Counted from the stretch's first letter, positions 39,548 to 49,090 are shown. The stretch is 64,000 nt of DNA from Phenylobacterium sp. (GCF_030697925.1 NZ_JAUYOJ010000215.1:26918-90917); one strand, 5' to 3'. The notes: generated from the letters alone by a model not told the origin. Translations and numbers: made by a program.

Positions 39548-41002
39548 ATGACCCCTCCCGACACCCTTATCCGACGTCAGGCGTTCGTCGGCGGCCTCTG
39601 GTGCGACGCCCTCGACGGCCGCCGCCTGGCGATCACGGATCCCGCCGACGGATCGGAGATCTGCGAGGTCGCCCACCTGTCGCGGGAGGACGCCAAGCGG
39701 GCCATCGGTTGCGCGGCCGAGGCGCTCCCGGCCTGGCGCGCCCGCCCGGCGGCGGAGCGCGCCGCCTTCCTGCGTCGCTGGGCGGACCTCGTGCTGGAGA
39801 GTATCGAGCCCCTGGCCAAACTGCTCACGCGCGAGCAGGGCAAGCCGCTGGCGGAGGCGCGCGCCGAGATCGCCCAGGCGGCGGCGTTCCTGGGCTGGTT
39901 CGCCGAGGAGGCGCGCCGCGTCTATGGCGATCTGATCCCAGCGCCCAGGGCCGATCGGCGGACGCTGGTCCTCAAGCAGCCGGTCGGCGTGGTCGCCGCC
40001 ATCACGCCGTGGAACTTTCCGGCCGCCATGGTGGCGCGCAAGGTCGCGCCCGCCCTCGCCGCCGGATGCACCTTGGTCCTCAAGCCTGCGCCCCAGACTC
40101 CACTTTCCGCCCTGGCGCTCGCCGTCTTGGCGGAGGCGGCCGGCCTCCCGCCCGGCGTCCTCAACATCATCCCCGGAGAGGCCGAGCCGATCGGGAACGC
40201 ATTGATCGACAGCCACGCCGTACGGAAGCTGACATTCACCGGCTCGACGGCGGTGGGCCGGCAGCTTCTCGCGCGCTCGGCCGCCACGCTGAAGCGGGTG
40301 TCGCTGGAACTGGGCGGCAACGCGCCCTTCATCGTCTTCGCCGACGCCGATCTGGACGCGGCCGTCGAGGGCGCGATCGAGTCGAAGTTCCGCAACAGCG
40401 GCCAGACATGCGTCTGCGCGAACCGGCTCCTGGTGGAGGACAGCATCTACGACGCGTTCAGCGCCCGCCTTGCGGCCCGGGCCAAGGCGCTCGTGGTCGC
40501 GCCAGGCCTCGCCCCCGGTTCACAGCAGGGGCCGCTTATCGACCAGTCCGCCGTCGACAAGGTGGAGGCGCTGATCGCCGACGCCGTCGACAAGGGCGCT
40601 CGCGTCCTGACCGGCGGCGGACGGCATGTGCTCGGCGGGACGTTCTTCCAGCCGACGGTCCTCACCGAGGCCACTGCGGACATGCAATTGTGCCAGGCGG
40701 AGATCTTCGGGCCGGTGGCGCCGCTCTACAGGTTCCACACCGAAAACGAGGCTGTCGCGCTCGCCGATGCGACACCCTTCGGGCTCGCCAGCTACGTCTA
40801 TTCCAGCGACCTCGGCCGGGCGTTGAGGGTCGGCGAGGCCCTGCAGTGCGGCATGGTCGGGATCAATGTCGGCGCCATGTCCACAGAGACGGCGCCGTTC
40901 GGCGGCGTGAAGGATTCCGGGTTCGGCCGCGAGGGCTCGATGTACGGAATCGATGAGTACCTGGACCTGAAATACCTCTCCTTGGACCTCTCCGCGCGAT
41001 AG
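39548..41002 (+). CDS. NAD(P)-dependent aldehyde dehydrogenase (succinate-semialdehyde DH-like)
   Basis: VAAITPWNFPAAMVARKVAPALAAGCT; SLELGGNAPFIVF; NSGQTCVCANRLLV. Confidence 0.94.
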   Translation: MTPPDTLIRRQAFVGGLWCDALDGRRLAITDPADGSEICEVAHLSREDAKRAIGCAAEALPAWRARPAAERAAFLRRWADLVLESIEPLAKLLTREQGKPLAEARAEIAQAAAFLGWFAEEARRVYGDLIPAPRADRRTLVLKQPVGVVAAITPWNFPAAMVARKVAPALAAGCTLVLKPAPQTPLSALALAVLAEAAGLPPGVLNIIPGEAEPIGNALIDSHAVRKLTFTGSTAVGRQLLARSAATLKRVSLELGGNAPFIVFADADLDAAVEGAIESKFRNSGQTCVCANRLLVEDSIYDAFSARLAARAKALVVAPGLAPGSQQGPLIDQSAVDKVEALIADAVDKGARVLTGGGRHVLGGTFFQPTVLTEATADMQLCQAEIFGPVAPLYRFHTENEAVALADATPFGLASYVYSSDLGRALRVGEALQCGMVGINVGAMSTETAPFGGVKDSGFGREGSMYGIDEYLDLKYLSLDLSAR

Positions 41003-41087
41003 CGAGGCGGACAAACCGTTGCGTCCTGAAAGTATTCATGTGATAGTTTTAGAACGATTTCGATCATATCGAGCCAGCGAGGGAACG

Positions 41088-41480
41088 ATGTCGAAGGGCG
41101 TGGGCGCATGGCGCCCGATCGTGGCGATCCTGTTCATGACGGCCGCGGTCAGCCTGCCGCTCGCGGCCAGGGCGCAAGCTCGGCCGGGGGCCGAGGGCGC
41201 CTTCGGAAGATGCGCCATATGCCATTCGACCCGCGCCGGCGCTGGCCCCAGCATCGGCCCGAACCTCGCCGGCCTGCTGGGCCGGAAAGTCGGCTCCGCG
41301 CCCGGCTTCACCTATTCGCGGGCGATGGCGAAGGCCGATTTCGTATGGGACAAGGCGCGGCTCGACGCTTTCCTGCGTGCGCCGCAGACGGTCGTTCGCG
41401 GGAACCGGATGGCGTTCGGCGGTATCTCCGACGCCGCGACCCGCGCCGACCTTGTCGCCTACCTGGCGTCGAGGAGCTAG
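41088..41480 (+). CDS. monohaem c-type cytochrome
   Basis: Signal peptide; CAICHSTRAGAGPSIGPNLAGLLGRKVG...FTYSRAM. Confidence 0.92.
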   Translation: MSKGVGAWRPIVAILFMTAAVSLPLAARAQARPGAEGAFGRCAICHSTRAGAGPSIGPNLAGLLGRKVGSAPGFTYSRAMAKADFVWDKARLDAFLRAPQTVVRGNRMAFGGISDAATRADLVAYLASRS

Positions 41481-41481
41481 G

Positions 41482-42657
41482 ATGGCGCGGTCCCTGACCC
41501 CGGTGTCGTTGCCGGCCCTGGCGATCGGGCTGGCCCTGCTGTGCCCCGCGCACGGGCAGGCGGCCCCCATCGAGCCGGAGGAGCTACGCACCGAGACGCT
41601 GCCCGCCGCCTGGAACCCACACTGGATCTGGGTGAACGACGTCTCGTTCAGCCGGATGCCCGACGGCCGCGCCTACCTCATCGACGGCGATTCCGGACGT
41701 TTCCTCGGAATGGTCAGCGCCGGCTACAGCCACACGTTGCTGCAGATGACGCCGGCCGGGGCCGAGTTCGCCGTGCCCTCGACGTACTACTCGCGCGGCT
41801 CGCGCGGCGAGCGGACGGATGTCGTGACTCTGTACGACAAGGCGACCCTCACCCCCGGCGAGGAGGTCGTGATCCCGCCGCGTCGCTACATCGGCGCACC
41901 GTTCGTCGGCGCGATGGCGGCCACGGACGACGGGCGTTTCTCGCTCATCTACAACTTCACCCCCGAGCAATCGGTGACGGTTGTCGACCTCGTCGCGCGG
42001 AAGGTCGTGGGCGAGTTTCCCACGCCAGGCTGCGGCCTGATCTACCCCCTCGGGCCACGCCGGTTCTTCATGCAGTGCGCCGACTCGTCACTGCAAGCCG
42101 TTTCCATCGCGCCCGATGGGCGCCTAACGCTGGGCGAGCGGACGGCCAAGCTGTTTGCGGACGGCGATCCCGCGACGGAGAAGCCGGTTCGGATCGCGCC
42201 TGATCGCTGGCTGCTCTTCACCTACTCCGGTGAGATCCACGAGGTCGACGGCGGCGGCGGCCAGCTGAAGGCGGGACTCGCCTGGCGGCTCACCGACGCG
42301 GCAACGTCGGGATGGCGCATCGGGGGCCTGCAACCCGCCGCCTTCCACACACGCACGAACCGGCTGTTCGCGCTCATGCACCGGGGCGGCGACGGAACGC
42401 ACAAGGATCCCGGCACGGAGGTCTGGGTGTACGACGCACGGATCGGACGCCGCCTGGAACGACGTAAGCTTGCCGCGCCCGCCACCTCTGTCGCCGTCAG
42501 CTCCGACGAACAGCCCCTACTGTTCACTGTCATGGCCGGGGTCCGCGATCTGGTCGTTTACGACGCCGCCACGGGCGCGAAGCTCCGGGTCGTCGACCAA
42601 CTAGGCGACGCCCTGTCCTACCTGCAACCGGCTCCGCTGGCGGAGCCGACGCGATGA
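41482..42657 (+). CDS. TTQ amine dehydrogenase large (beta-propeller) subunit, MauB/AauB-like
   Basis: LPAAWNPHWIWVNDVSFSRMPDGRAYLIDGDSGRFLGMVSAGYSHTLLQMTPAGAEFAVPSTYYSRGSRGERTDVVTLYD. Confidence 0.9.
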   Translation: MARSLTPVSLPALAIGLALLCPAHGQAAPIEPEELRTETLPAAWNPHWIWVNDVSFSRMPDGRAYLIDGDSGRFLGMVSAGYSHTLLQMTPAGAEFAVPSTYYSRGSRGERTDVVTLYDKATLTPGEEVVIPPRRYIGAPFVGAMAATDDGRFSLIYNFTPEQSVTVVDLVARKVVGEFPTPGCGLIYPLGPRRFFMQCADSSLQAVSIAPDGRLTLGERTAKLFADGDPATEKPVRIAPDRWLLFTYSGEIHEVDGGGGQLKAGLAWRLTDAATSGWRIGGLQPAAFHTRTNRLFALMHRGGDGTHKDPGTEVWVYDARIGRRLERRKLAAPATSVAVSSDEQPLLFTVMAGVRDLVVYDAATGAKLRVVDQLGDALSYLQPAPLAEPTR

Positions 42658-43199
42658 CGCTCGACCCCGTCCTCCTACTGCTCACGAGGATGGCCTTCGG
42701 CCTGTTCCTCGTGGCGTCGGCCATGAAGAAGGCGCGGGATCCCGCGGCCTTCCGGGTGGCGCTCAGCGCCTATCGTCTCGTCCCTGCCGGCTGGACGTTC
42801 GCCGGCGCGGCGGGGCTGACCGTCCTGGAACTGGTGGTCGGCGTCGCGGTGCTGGCCGCGCCGACCGAGGCGGTGGCCCGCTTCGCGTTCGGGGCCATCG
42901 CGTCGCTGCTGGCGAGCTACGCCGTCGTCCTCGCCGTCAAACTCATGCGTGGCGAGCGCGACATCGACTGCGGATGCCTCGGCTGGGGAGCGCCCTCGCG
43001 AGGCCTCCGTTGGTCCATGGTGGCTCGCAACCTCGCCTTGGCCTCGCTCGCCGCCGCCCCGGCGGTCCTGCCTCGCGTCGCGCGAGACCTCAGCGGCGTG
43101 GACCTGCTGACGGTGGCGGCGGGCCTGGCCGTCGCCACCGTCCTCTACCTGGCAGTCGACACCCTCATCGGTCTACCCAGTCGGCGGACCGCGGCATGA
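42654..43199 (+). CDS. MauE-like membrane protein
   Basis: MauE/DoxX-like TM pattern with CGCLG; between large and small amine dehydrogenase subunits. Confidence 0.88.
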   Translation: MTLDPVLLLLTRMAFGLFLVASAMKKARDPAAFRVALSAYRLVPAGWTFAGAAGLTVLELVVGVAVLAAPTEAVARFAFGAIASLLASYAVVLAVKLMRGERDIDCGCLGWGAPSRGLRWSMVARNLALASLAAAPAVLPRVARDLSGVDLLTVAAGLAVATVLYLAVDTLIGLPSRRTAA

Positions 43200-43840
43200 C
43201 CGGCTCCCTTCTTGTCGTCCTCGGCTTGCAGTGGGCGCTCCTGCTCCTGCTCGCGCTGCTCCTTCTGGTCGCCCTGCGGCAGATCGGCGTGCTGCACGAG
43301 CGCATGGGACCGGTCGGCGCGCTGGTCCTGGCCGGCGGACCGGCGGTCGGCTCGCTCGCGCCCACGTTCGACCTCACGGCCCTCGATGGGCGGCGGGTCA
43401 GCATCGGCACGCCCCAGGGCCGCGCGATCCTGCTCTTCTTTCTTTCGCCGAAGTGTCCAGTCTGCAAGTCGCTCGCCCCTGTCGTGAAGTCGATGGCCGC
43501 CCGGCGGTCGTCCACGCTCGACCTCGTCCTCGCCAGCGATGGCGACCACGAAGCGCAGTTGCGGATGGTTCGAGAGCTGCGCCTGGAGGCCTTCCCCCTC
43601 GTCCTCTCCACGCCGCTCGGCGTCGCGTTCCAGGTCTCCAGGCTTCCGTACGCGGTGCTGTTGCGCGCAGATGGCCGCATCGCGGCGAAAGGTCTCGTCA
43701 ACAACCGCGAGCATCTGGAGAGCCTGTTTGAGGCCGAAGCCCGTGGGGTGGCCTCGCTCCAGGCCTTCCTCGCTGATGCGCCGCCAGCGCTCGCCATCAC
43801 GCCTCGGAACCGGAAGACAGCTGATGATTTCCAGGGTTGA
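43196..43840 (+). CDS. MauD-like thioredoxin-fold protein
   Basis: MTGSLLVVLGLQWALLLLLALLLLVALRQIGVLHERMGPVG...LLFFLSPKCPVCKSLAPVVKSM (CPVC). Confidence 0.9.
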   Translation: MTGSLLVVLGLQWALLLLLALLLLVALRQIGVLHERMGPVGALVLAGGPAVGSLAPTFDLTALDGRRVSIGTPQGRAILLFFLSPKCPVCKSLAPVVKSMAARRSSTLDLVLASDGDHEAQLRMVRELRLEAFPLVLSTPLGVAFQVSRLPYAVLLRADGRIAAKGLVNNREHLESLFEAEARGVASLQAFLADAPPALAITPRNRKTADDFQG

Positions 43841-44333
43841 TCGCCTCGCCGAAAGGGTCGCGCGCGGCGTCGCGCGGAAGCTGTCGCGGCGCGGGCTGGT
43901 GGCGCGAATCGGCGCGCTGTTCGGCGCATCGGCGATGCCACTGCTGCCGGTCTCCCGCGCGAACGCGATGACCTCCAAGTCCGGCGACGCGAGCGATCCG
44001 ACCTCGTGCAGCTACTGGCGCTACTGCGGTATCGACGGCTTCCTCTGCACTTGCTGCGGCGGCTCGGCGTCCTCGTGCCCGCCGGGCACGGAGCCGTCGC
44101 CGATCACCTGGGTGGGGACCTGCCGCAACCCAGAAGATGGGTTGAACTACGTCATCTCGTACAACGACTGTTGTGGCAAAAGCGCCTGCGGCCGCTGCGA
44201 ATGCTATCGCAACGAGGGTGACACGCCGGTCTACCAACCGCAGCAGGCCAACGACCTGGACTGGTGCCTGGGGACACGCTCGGGGGTCGCCTACAACTGC
44301 TCGACCGCCGTCGTGCTTGGCGTGGCCGAATGA
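43824..44333 (+). CDS. TTQ amine dehydrogenase light chain, MauA/AauA-like
   Basis: Twin-arginine leader RKLSRRGLVARIG; CSYWRYCGIDGFLCTCCGGSASSCPPGTEPSPITWVGTCRNPEDGLNYVISYNDCCGKSACGRCECYRNEGDTPVYQPQQANDLDWCLG, both TTQ tryptophan positions present. Confidence 0.94.
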   Translation: MISRVDRLAERVARGVARKLSRRGLVARIGALFGASAMPLLPVSRANAMTSKSGDASDPTSCSYWRYCGIDGFLCTCCGGSASSCPPGTEPSPITWVGTCRNPEDGLNYVISYNDCCGKSACGRCECYRNEGDTPVYQPQQANDLDWCLGTRSGVAYNCSTAVVLGVAE

Positions 44334-44776
44334 GGGGATCGCAGATCCCGCCGGTCCTGCTGCTGGCGCTGACTCTCGCGTCGCCCGCCGCCGCCGGCAC
44401 GCCCCAGGTCAACTACATGCTCAACTGCCAGGGGTGTCATCTTCCAGACGGCCGCGGTGTCCCAGGGCGCGTGCCCGACATGCGCGGACAGCTGGGCGAG
44501 TTGCTCCGAGCGCCCGGCGGACGCGCCTTCATCGTCCAGGTTCCGGGGACGTCCAACTCGAAGCTGAGCGACGCCGACATCGCCGAACTGCTCAACTGGT
44601 TGATCCCGCGCATGCAGCCCGGATTGCAGGGCCCGCTTGCCCCCTACAGCGCCGGCGAAGTGAGCGCCCTGCGGGCGGTCCGGCTCAAGGACGTCGCCGA
44701 GGTGCGCGCCGCCCTGGCCGCCGACATCCGCCGGCTGCCGGATCGCATGTCCCCGAAATCTCGAAACCAGGACTGA
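44330..44776 (+). CDS. monohaem c-type cytochrome
   Basis: Signal peptide; YMLNCQGCHLPDGRGVPGRVPDMRG; CxxCH. Confidence 0.88.
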   Translation: MRGSQIPPVLLLALTLASPAAAGTPQVNYMLNCQGCHLPDGRGVPGRVPDMRGQLGELLRAPGGRAFIVQVPGTSNSKLSDADIAELLNWLIPRMQPGLQGPLAPYSAGEVSALRAVRLKDVAEVRAALAADIRRLPDRMSPKSRNQD

Positions 44777-44787
44777 GGAAGCGAACG

Positions 44788-46296
44788 ATGGACCAGGCGC
44801 AACCGGCCTCACTGACTCCGACCGACCCGCGGGTGACGGCGTTCCTCGCCCGCCGGCATCAGCTGTTCATCGGCGGTGCATGGCGCGAGCCGGCCGCGGT
44901 GGCGCTGCTGGACGTCCACGATCCCGCAACGGGCGAGGTCATCGCGCGGGTCCCCTGCGCGAACGCCCAGGATGTCGACGCGGCCGTGAAGGCGGCCGCC
45001 GAGGCGTTCACCAATGGAGCCTGGACCGGCCTGCCGCCAGCCGAGCGGGAGCGCATCCTGTTGCGCTTTGCCGACGCCGTGGAGGCCAACGCCGAGGAGC
45101 TCGCCCAGCTCGAAACCCTCAACCAGGGCAAGTCGATCAACATCGCGCGCCACGTCGATATCGGCGGCGCGCCCGCCTACATGCGCTACATCGCCGGCCT
45201 GACCACCAAGCTTACGGGCGAAACCCTAGACGTCTCGATCGGCGCGATCCCGGGTGCGAAGTTCACGGCCTACACACGCCGCGAGCCGTTGGGCGTCGTG
45301 GCCGCCATAGCGCCCTGGAACTTCCCGATGATGATCGGGCTGTGGAAGATCATGCCTGCCCTCGCCGCGGGCTGCACGGTGGTGCTGAAGCCGTCAGAGG
45401 TCACGCCCCTCACCAGCCTTCGGCTGGCCGAACTCGCCGCCGAGGCGGGCCTGCCCGCCGGGGTCCTGAACTTGATCACCGGCGATGGCGCGACCGGGCG
45501 CGCGCTCGTCGACCACCCGCTGGTGTCGAAGGTCACCTTCACCGGATCGACGGAGACCGGCAAGGCGATCGCGCTCGCCACCGCAGGCAGGCTGGTGCGG
45601 ACCTCCCTTGAGCTCGGCGGCAAGAACCCGGCGATCTTCCTGAAGGATGTGCCGATCGACCAGGCCGTCGGGGGAGCCCTGCTCGGCGGGTTCTTCAACA
45701 ACGGCCAAGTGTGCGCCGCCTCGTCGCGGCTTTATGTGGCGAGGGAGACCTACGGCGCCTTCGTCGAGGCCCTCGTGGCCGCCGTGGACGGCCTTTCGAT
45801 CGGCCCTGGCATGGACGCCTCCGCTCAGGTGAATCCGGTCGTTTCGGCCGCCCATCGGGACAAGGTGATCGGAAGCATCGAGACCGCCAGGCGCGACGGC
45901 GCCCGCATCGTCGCAGGCGGCGACCTGCCGAACCGACCCGGCTACTATGTGCGCCCGACGGTGATCGTGGACGCCGGGCCGGACCTGGCGATCTCGCGCC
46001 AGGAGGTGTTCGGGCCCGTTGTGACCGTCACCGCGTTCGACGACGAGGCCGAGGCGCTGCGGCTCGCGAACGACACGAGCATGGGCCTGACCGCATCGCT
46101 CTGGACCAATGACCTGAAGAAGGTCCTCGACTATGTGCCGCGGCTCCAGGCGGGCACCGTCTGGGTCAACAGCCACAACGTCCTCGACCCGAACATGCCG
46201 TTCGGCGGCTTCAAGGAGTCCGGCATCGGCCGCGATTTCGGCCTCGCCTCTCTCGAAGGTTACACGGAGCTGAAGTCGGTCTGCATGGCCCACTGA
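44788..46296 (+). CDS. aldehyde dehydrogenase, phenylacetaldehyde-dehydrogenase-like
   Basis: VAAIAPWNFPMMIGLWKIMPALAAGCTVVLKPSE; SLELGGKNPAIFL; FFNNGQVCAASSRL; NSHNVLDPNMPFGGFKESGIGRDFG. Confidence 0.93.
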   Translation: MDQAQPASLTPTDPRVTAFLARRHQLFIGGAWREPAAVALLDVHDPATGEVIARVPCANAQDVDAAVKAAAEAFTNGAWTGLPPAERERILLRFADAVEANAEELAQLETLNQGKSINIARHVDIGGAPAYMRYIAGLTTKLTGETLDVSIGAIPGAKFTAYTRREPLGVVAAIAPWNFPMMIGLWKIMPALAAGCTVVLKPSEVTPLTSLRLAELAAEAGLPAGVLNLITGDGATGRALVDHPLVSKVTFTGSTETGKAIALATAGRLVRTSLELGGKNPAIFLKDVPIDQAVGGALLGGFFNNGQVCAASSRLYVARETYGAFVEALVAAVDGLSIGPGMDASAQVNPVVSAAHRDKVIGSIETARRDGARIVAGGDLPNRPGYYVRPTVIVDAGPDLAISRQEVFGPVVTVTAFDDEAEALRLANDTSMGLTASLWTNDLKKVLDYVPRLQAGTVWVNSHNVLDPNMPFGGFKESGIGRDFGLASLEGYTELKSVCMAH

Positions 46297-46349
46297 GCTT
46301 GCTCTCATCCGGCATCCTCCCCCGGATAGCGCCCTCGCGGCGTAACTTG

Positions 46350-46385
46350 CGGCTGTCGGGATTCGTCCCGGCAGCCGTCTTCTTC
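46350..46385 (+). terminator. putative Rho-independent terminator after the amine dehydrogenase operon
   Basis: CGGCTGTCGGGA-TTCG-TCCCGGCAGCCG (12-bp stem, UUCG tetraloop) followed by TCTTCTT. Confidence 0.75.
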
Positions 46386-46471
46386 CAGCCGTTGCGAGTA
46401 GTCCCTTTCCGGTTGCCCGCGCCGCGCGGGTCGGCTGGGGCCGGCCGCAATCTTTCAGGGAGTCTGCAGAA

Positions 46472-48307
46472 ATGACCACCAATCGCCGCCAGATGCTGCT
46501 GACCGCCACCGCCGCGGCCCTGGCCGCCGGTGCGCCGTCACTGGCCGCCGCCGGTTCTTCCGTTTCCGCACCCGTTGCCAACTTTGAGCTTGCCGCCGTG
46601 CTCGACGCCTTCGTCGACGAGATGCTGCGCGACTCGCCGGAGACAGCCACCACTCTCGGCCTGGACACCGGCAAATACGCTGCCGAGCGGAGCAAGCTCA
46701 ACGACCGTTCCGCCGCCGCGCGTCGCAATGCCGTCGCGGACTACGCCGACCGCGCCAGGCGCCTGGCGGCCATCCCCCGCGCCAGCCTCTCCGGCTACGA
46801 TCTGACGCTCTACGACACCGTGCTCTATGCCCAGCAGGCCGGCGCCGAGGGCGGCCGGTTCTCCTACGGCGTGGACACCGCCAACCCCTATGTGGTCAGC
46901 CAGCAGGGCGGCCTGATCGCCAACGGCCCGGAGTTCCTGAACGCCCAGCACCAGATCGCCGGCAAGGCCGACGCCGACAGCTACATCGCTCGCCTCGGCC
47001 TGATGGGCGCCGCGCTCGACCAGGAGACCGACCGGATCCAGGCCGACGCGGGCGCAGGCGTGATCCTGCCGGACTTCATCCTGGCCAAGACGCTGGGCCA
47101 GCTCACCGCCTTTCGGAGAACCGCCGCGGCCGAGCAGGGCGTCGTCAAGTCGGTGACCGAACGGACCAAGGCCAAGGGTGTAGCCGGCGACTACGCCGGC
47201 CAGGCGACGGCGCTGGTGGAGCAAAAGGTATATCCGGCGCTCGACCGTCAGATCGCCGCGCTCCAGGCCCTGCAATCCAGGGCCACCGCCGACGCCGGGG
47301 TCTGGAAGCTTCCCGAAGGGGCGGCCTACTACGTCTGGGGCCTGAGGGAGGGCACCACCACCGAGATGACGCCGGCCGAGATCCACCAGATGGGCCTCGA
47401 CCAGGGCGCGGCGATCGACGCCCAGCTGGACCAGCTGCTGAAGGCGCATGAGCTGACGCAAGGCTCGGTCGGCGAGCGGATGGGCGCCCTCACCAAGGAC
47501 CCGCGCTTCCTCTATCCCAACACCGACGAGGGTCGCGCCCAGCTGATCGCCTATCTGAACGGCAAGATCGCCGAGATCCGACCGCACATGGCGGATCTCT
47601 CGAAGCTGGGCCTCAAGGCGCCGGTGCAGGTCAAGCGCGTGCCGCCGGACATCGAGGCCGGCGCCGGCCTCGGCTATATGAACTTCGCCTCGCTCGATGG
47701 AACCCGGCCCGCGATCTACTACGTGAACTTGGCCGACACCGGGAACTGGCCGCGCCACACACTAACCAGCTTGACCATGCACGAGGCGATCCCCGGCCAC
47801 GCCTGGCAGGGCGCCTACCTCTCCGAGCGCCAGGACGAGGTCCACAGGATCGCCTCGTTCATCAACTTCAACGCCTTCATCGAGGGCTGGGCGCTCTATG
47901 CCGAGCAACTGGCGGACGAGGCCAGGATGTACAAGGACGACCCGTTCAGCCGGCTGGGCTATCTGCAGGCCCAGCGGTTTCGCGCCGCCCGCTTGGTGGT
48001 GGATTCCGGCCTGCACGACAAGCGCTGGACCCGTACCCACGCCATCGAATGGATGGTCGCCGCGACCGGCCGCTCCAACGGCGCGGTCAGCAGCGAGGTC
48101 GACCGCTACTGCGTAGCGCCCGGCCAGGCCTGCGGCTACAAGGTGGGCCACACCGAGATCGTGCGGCAGCGCGAGAAGGCCAAGACGGCGCTGGGCAGTA
48201 GGTTCGACATCCGCGACTACAACGATGCCGTGGTTTCCACCGGCGGCGCGCCACTGACCGTGCTGGAATCAGTGATCGACCGGTATGTCGCGGGCGCGAA
48301 GGCTTAG
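46472..48307 (+). CDS. DUF885 family protein with secretion signal
   Basis: TNRRQMLLTATAAALAAG leader; LTSLTMHEAIPGHAWQGAYLSER; FIEGWALYAEQLADE. Confidence 0.92.
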   Translation: MTTNRRQMLLTATAAALAAGAPSLAAAGSSVSAPVANFELAAVLDAFVDEMLRDSPETATTLGLDTGKYAAERSKLNDRSAAARRNAVADYADRARRLAAIPRASLSGYDLTLYDTVLYAQQAGAEGGRFSYGVDTANPYVVSQQGGLIANGPEFLNAQHQIAGKADADSYIARLGLMGAALDQETDRIQADAGAGVILPDFILAKTLGQLTAFRRTAAAEQGVVKSVTERTKAKGVAGDYAGQATALVEQKVYPALDRQIAALQALQSRATADAGVWKLPEGAAYYVWGLREGTTTEMTPAEIHQMGLDQGAAIDAQLDQLLKAHELTQGSVGERMGALTKDPRFLYPNTDEGRAQLIAYLNGKIAEIRPHMADLSKLGLKAPVQVKRVPPDIEAGAGLGYMNFASLDGTRPAIYYVNLADTGNWPRHTLTSLTMHEAIPGHAWQGAYLSERQDEVHRIASFINFNAFIEGWALYAEQLADEARMYKDDPFSRLGYLQAQRFRAARLVVDSGLHDKRWTRTHAIEWMVAATGRSNGAVSSEVDRYCVAPGQACGYKVGHTEIVRQREKAKTALGSRFDIRDYNDAVVSTGGAPLTVLESVIDRYVAGAKA

Positions 48308-48749
48308 GCTTACACTGCGGGGCTGAACGCCACGCCGTTACGTGGAGCCGGTTTGGCCGGGCTGATGGCCGTCGACCTCGACGAGACTCTGCGCGCCGAG
48401 CACCGTCTTTCTTTCGACAGCCACGCGCCGCTCATCAAGACCGAAGGCATTTGGGCAGTCAGATCCCGAACATCGGAGGAATGAGTTGAGGAATTGAGAG
48501 CGGCCGGCGGGCGTGCTCGGTCCCGCCGCGTTCCGCGGCTCCTACGGGTCCGCCGCTTCGCGCGCCTGCTGCGCCGGCGGCCGCTCGACGGCGCGTCCCG
48601 CCGTGCAGCGCCGGGCGACGCCCGTCGCGCAGGCTCCTTGCAGCCTTCCTTTGCTTCGTGACTTAGTCCGTATGTCCTTCCTGCCGGCGGCGAGCCGTCG
48701 GGATCCTGGTGCTGCATTCTGAGCCGATGCAGCAGCATCGGAGGAAGGC

Positions 48750-49020
48750 ATGGGCACGCTCTACGTCGGTCTCGACGTTCACAAGGTCAGCATCTCGGTC
48801 AGCGTCGCGGAGGATGGCCGAGATGGCGCCGTCCGGTTCCTGGGCGAAGTCCCCAACACGCCGACGGACGTCGCCAAGCTGGCCAAGCGGCTGGCGAAGG
48901 ACGGCGACCCGTTGGAGTTCTGCTATGAGGCCGGCTGTTGCGGCTACGGCATTCACCGCCAGCTCACCGAGCTCGGGCACGGCTGTATGGTGGTGGCGCC
49001 GAAGCTCACCAACTCGATGT
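48750..49020 (+). pseudogene. IS110-family transposase N-terminal fragment
   Basis: YVGLDVHKVSISVSVAEDG...FCYEAGCCGYGIHRQLTELGHGCMVVAPKLT, then unrelated residues and a stop; no transposase_20 C-terminal domain. Confidence 0.85.
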
Positions 49021-49090
49021 CCACGGCACCCTGTGGATTCTCGTTCAAGGTCAATAATGACCGAGGTGTCCGAGACGAGCACGGCCATGC

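Noticed and set aside
38540-40216. 558-aa minus-strand ORF
   Set aside because: Spans the TetR gene out of frame and is antisense to the ALDH; shadow ORF.
45394-46728. 444-aa minus-strand ORF
   Set aside because: Antisense to the ALDH and the start of the DUF885 gene; no recognisable motifs.
48310-48738. 142-aa minus-strand ORF
   Set aside because: Arg/Ser-rich, no motif, in a debris-like gap next to the IS110 stub.
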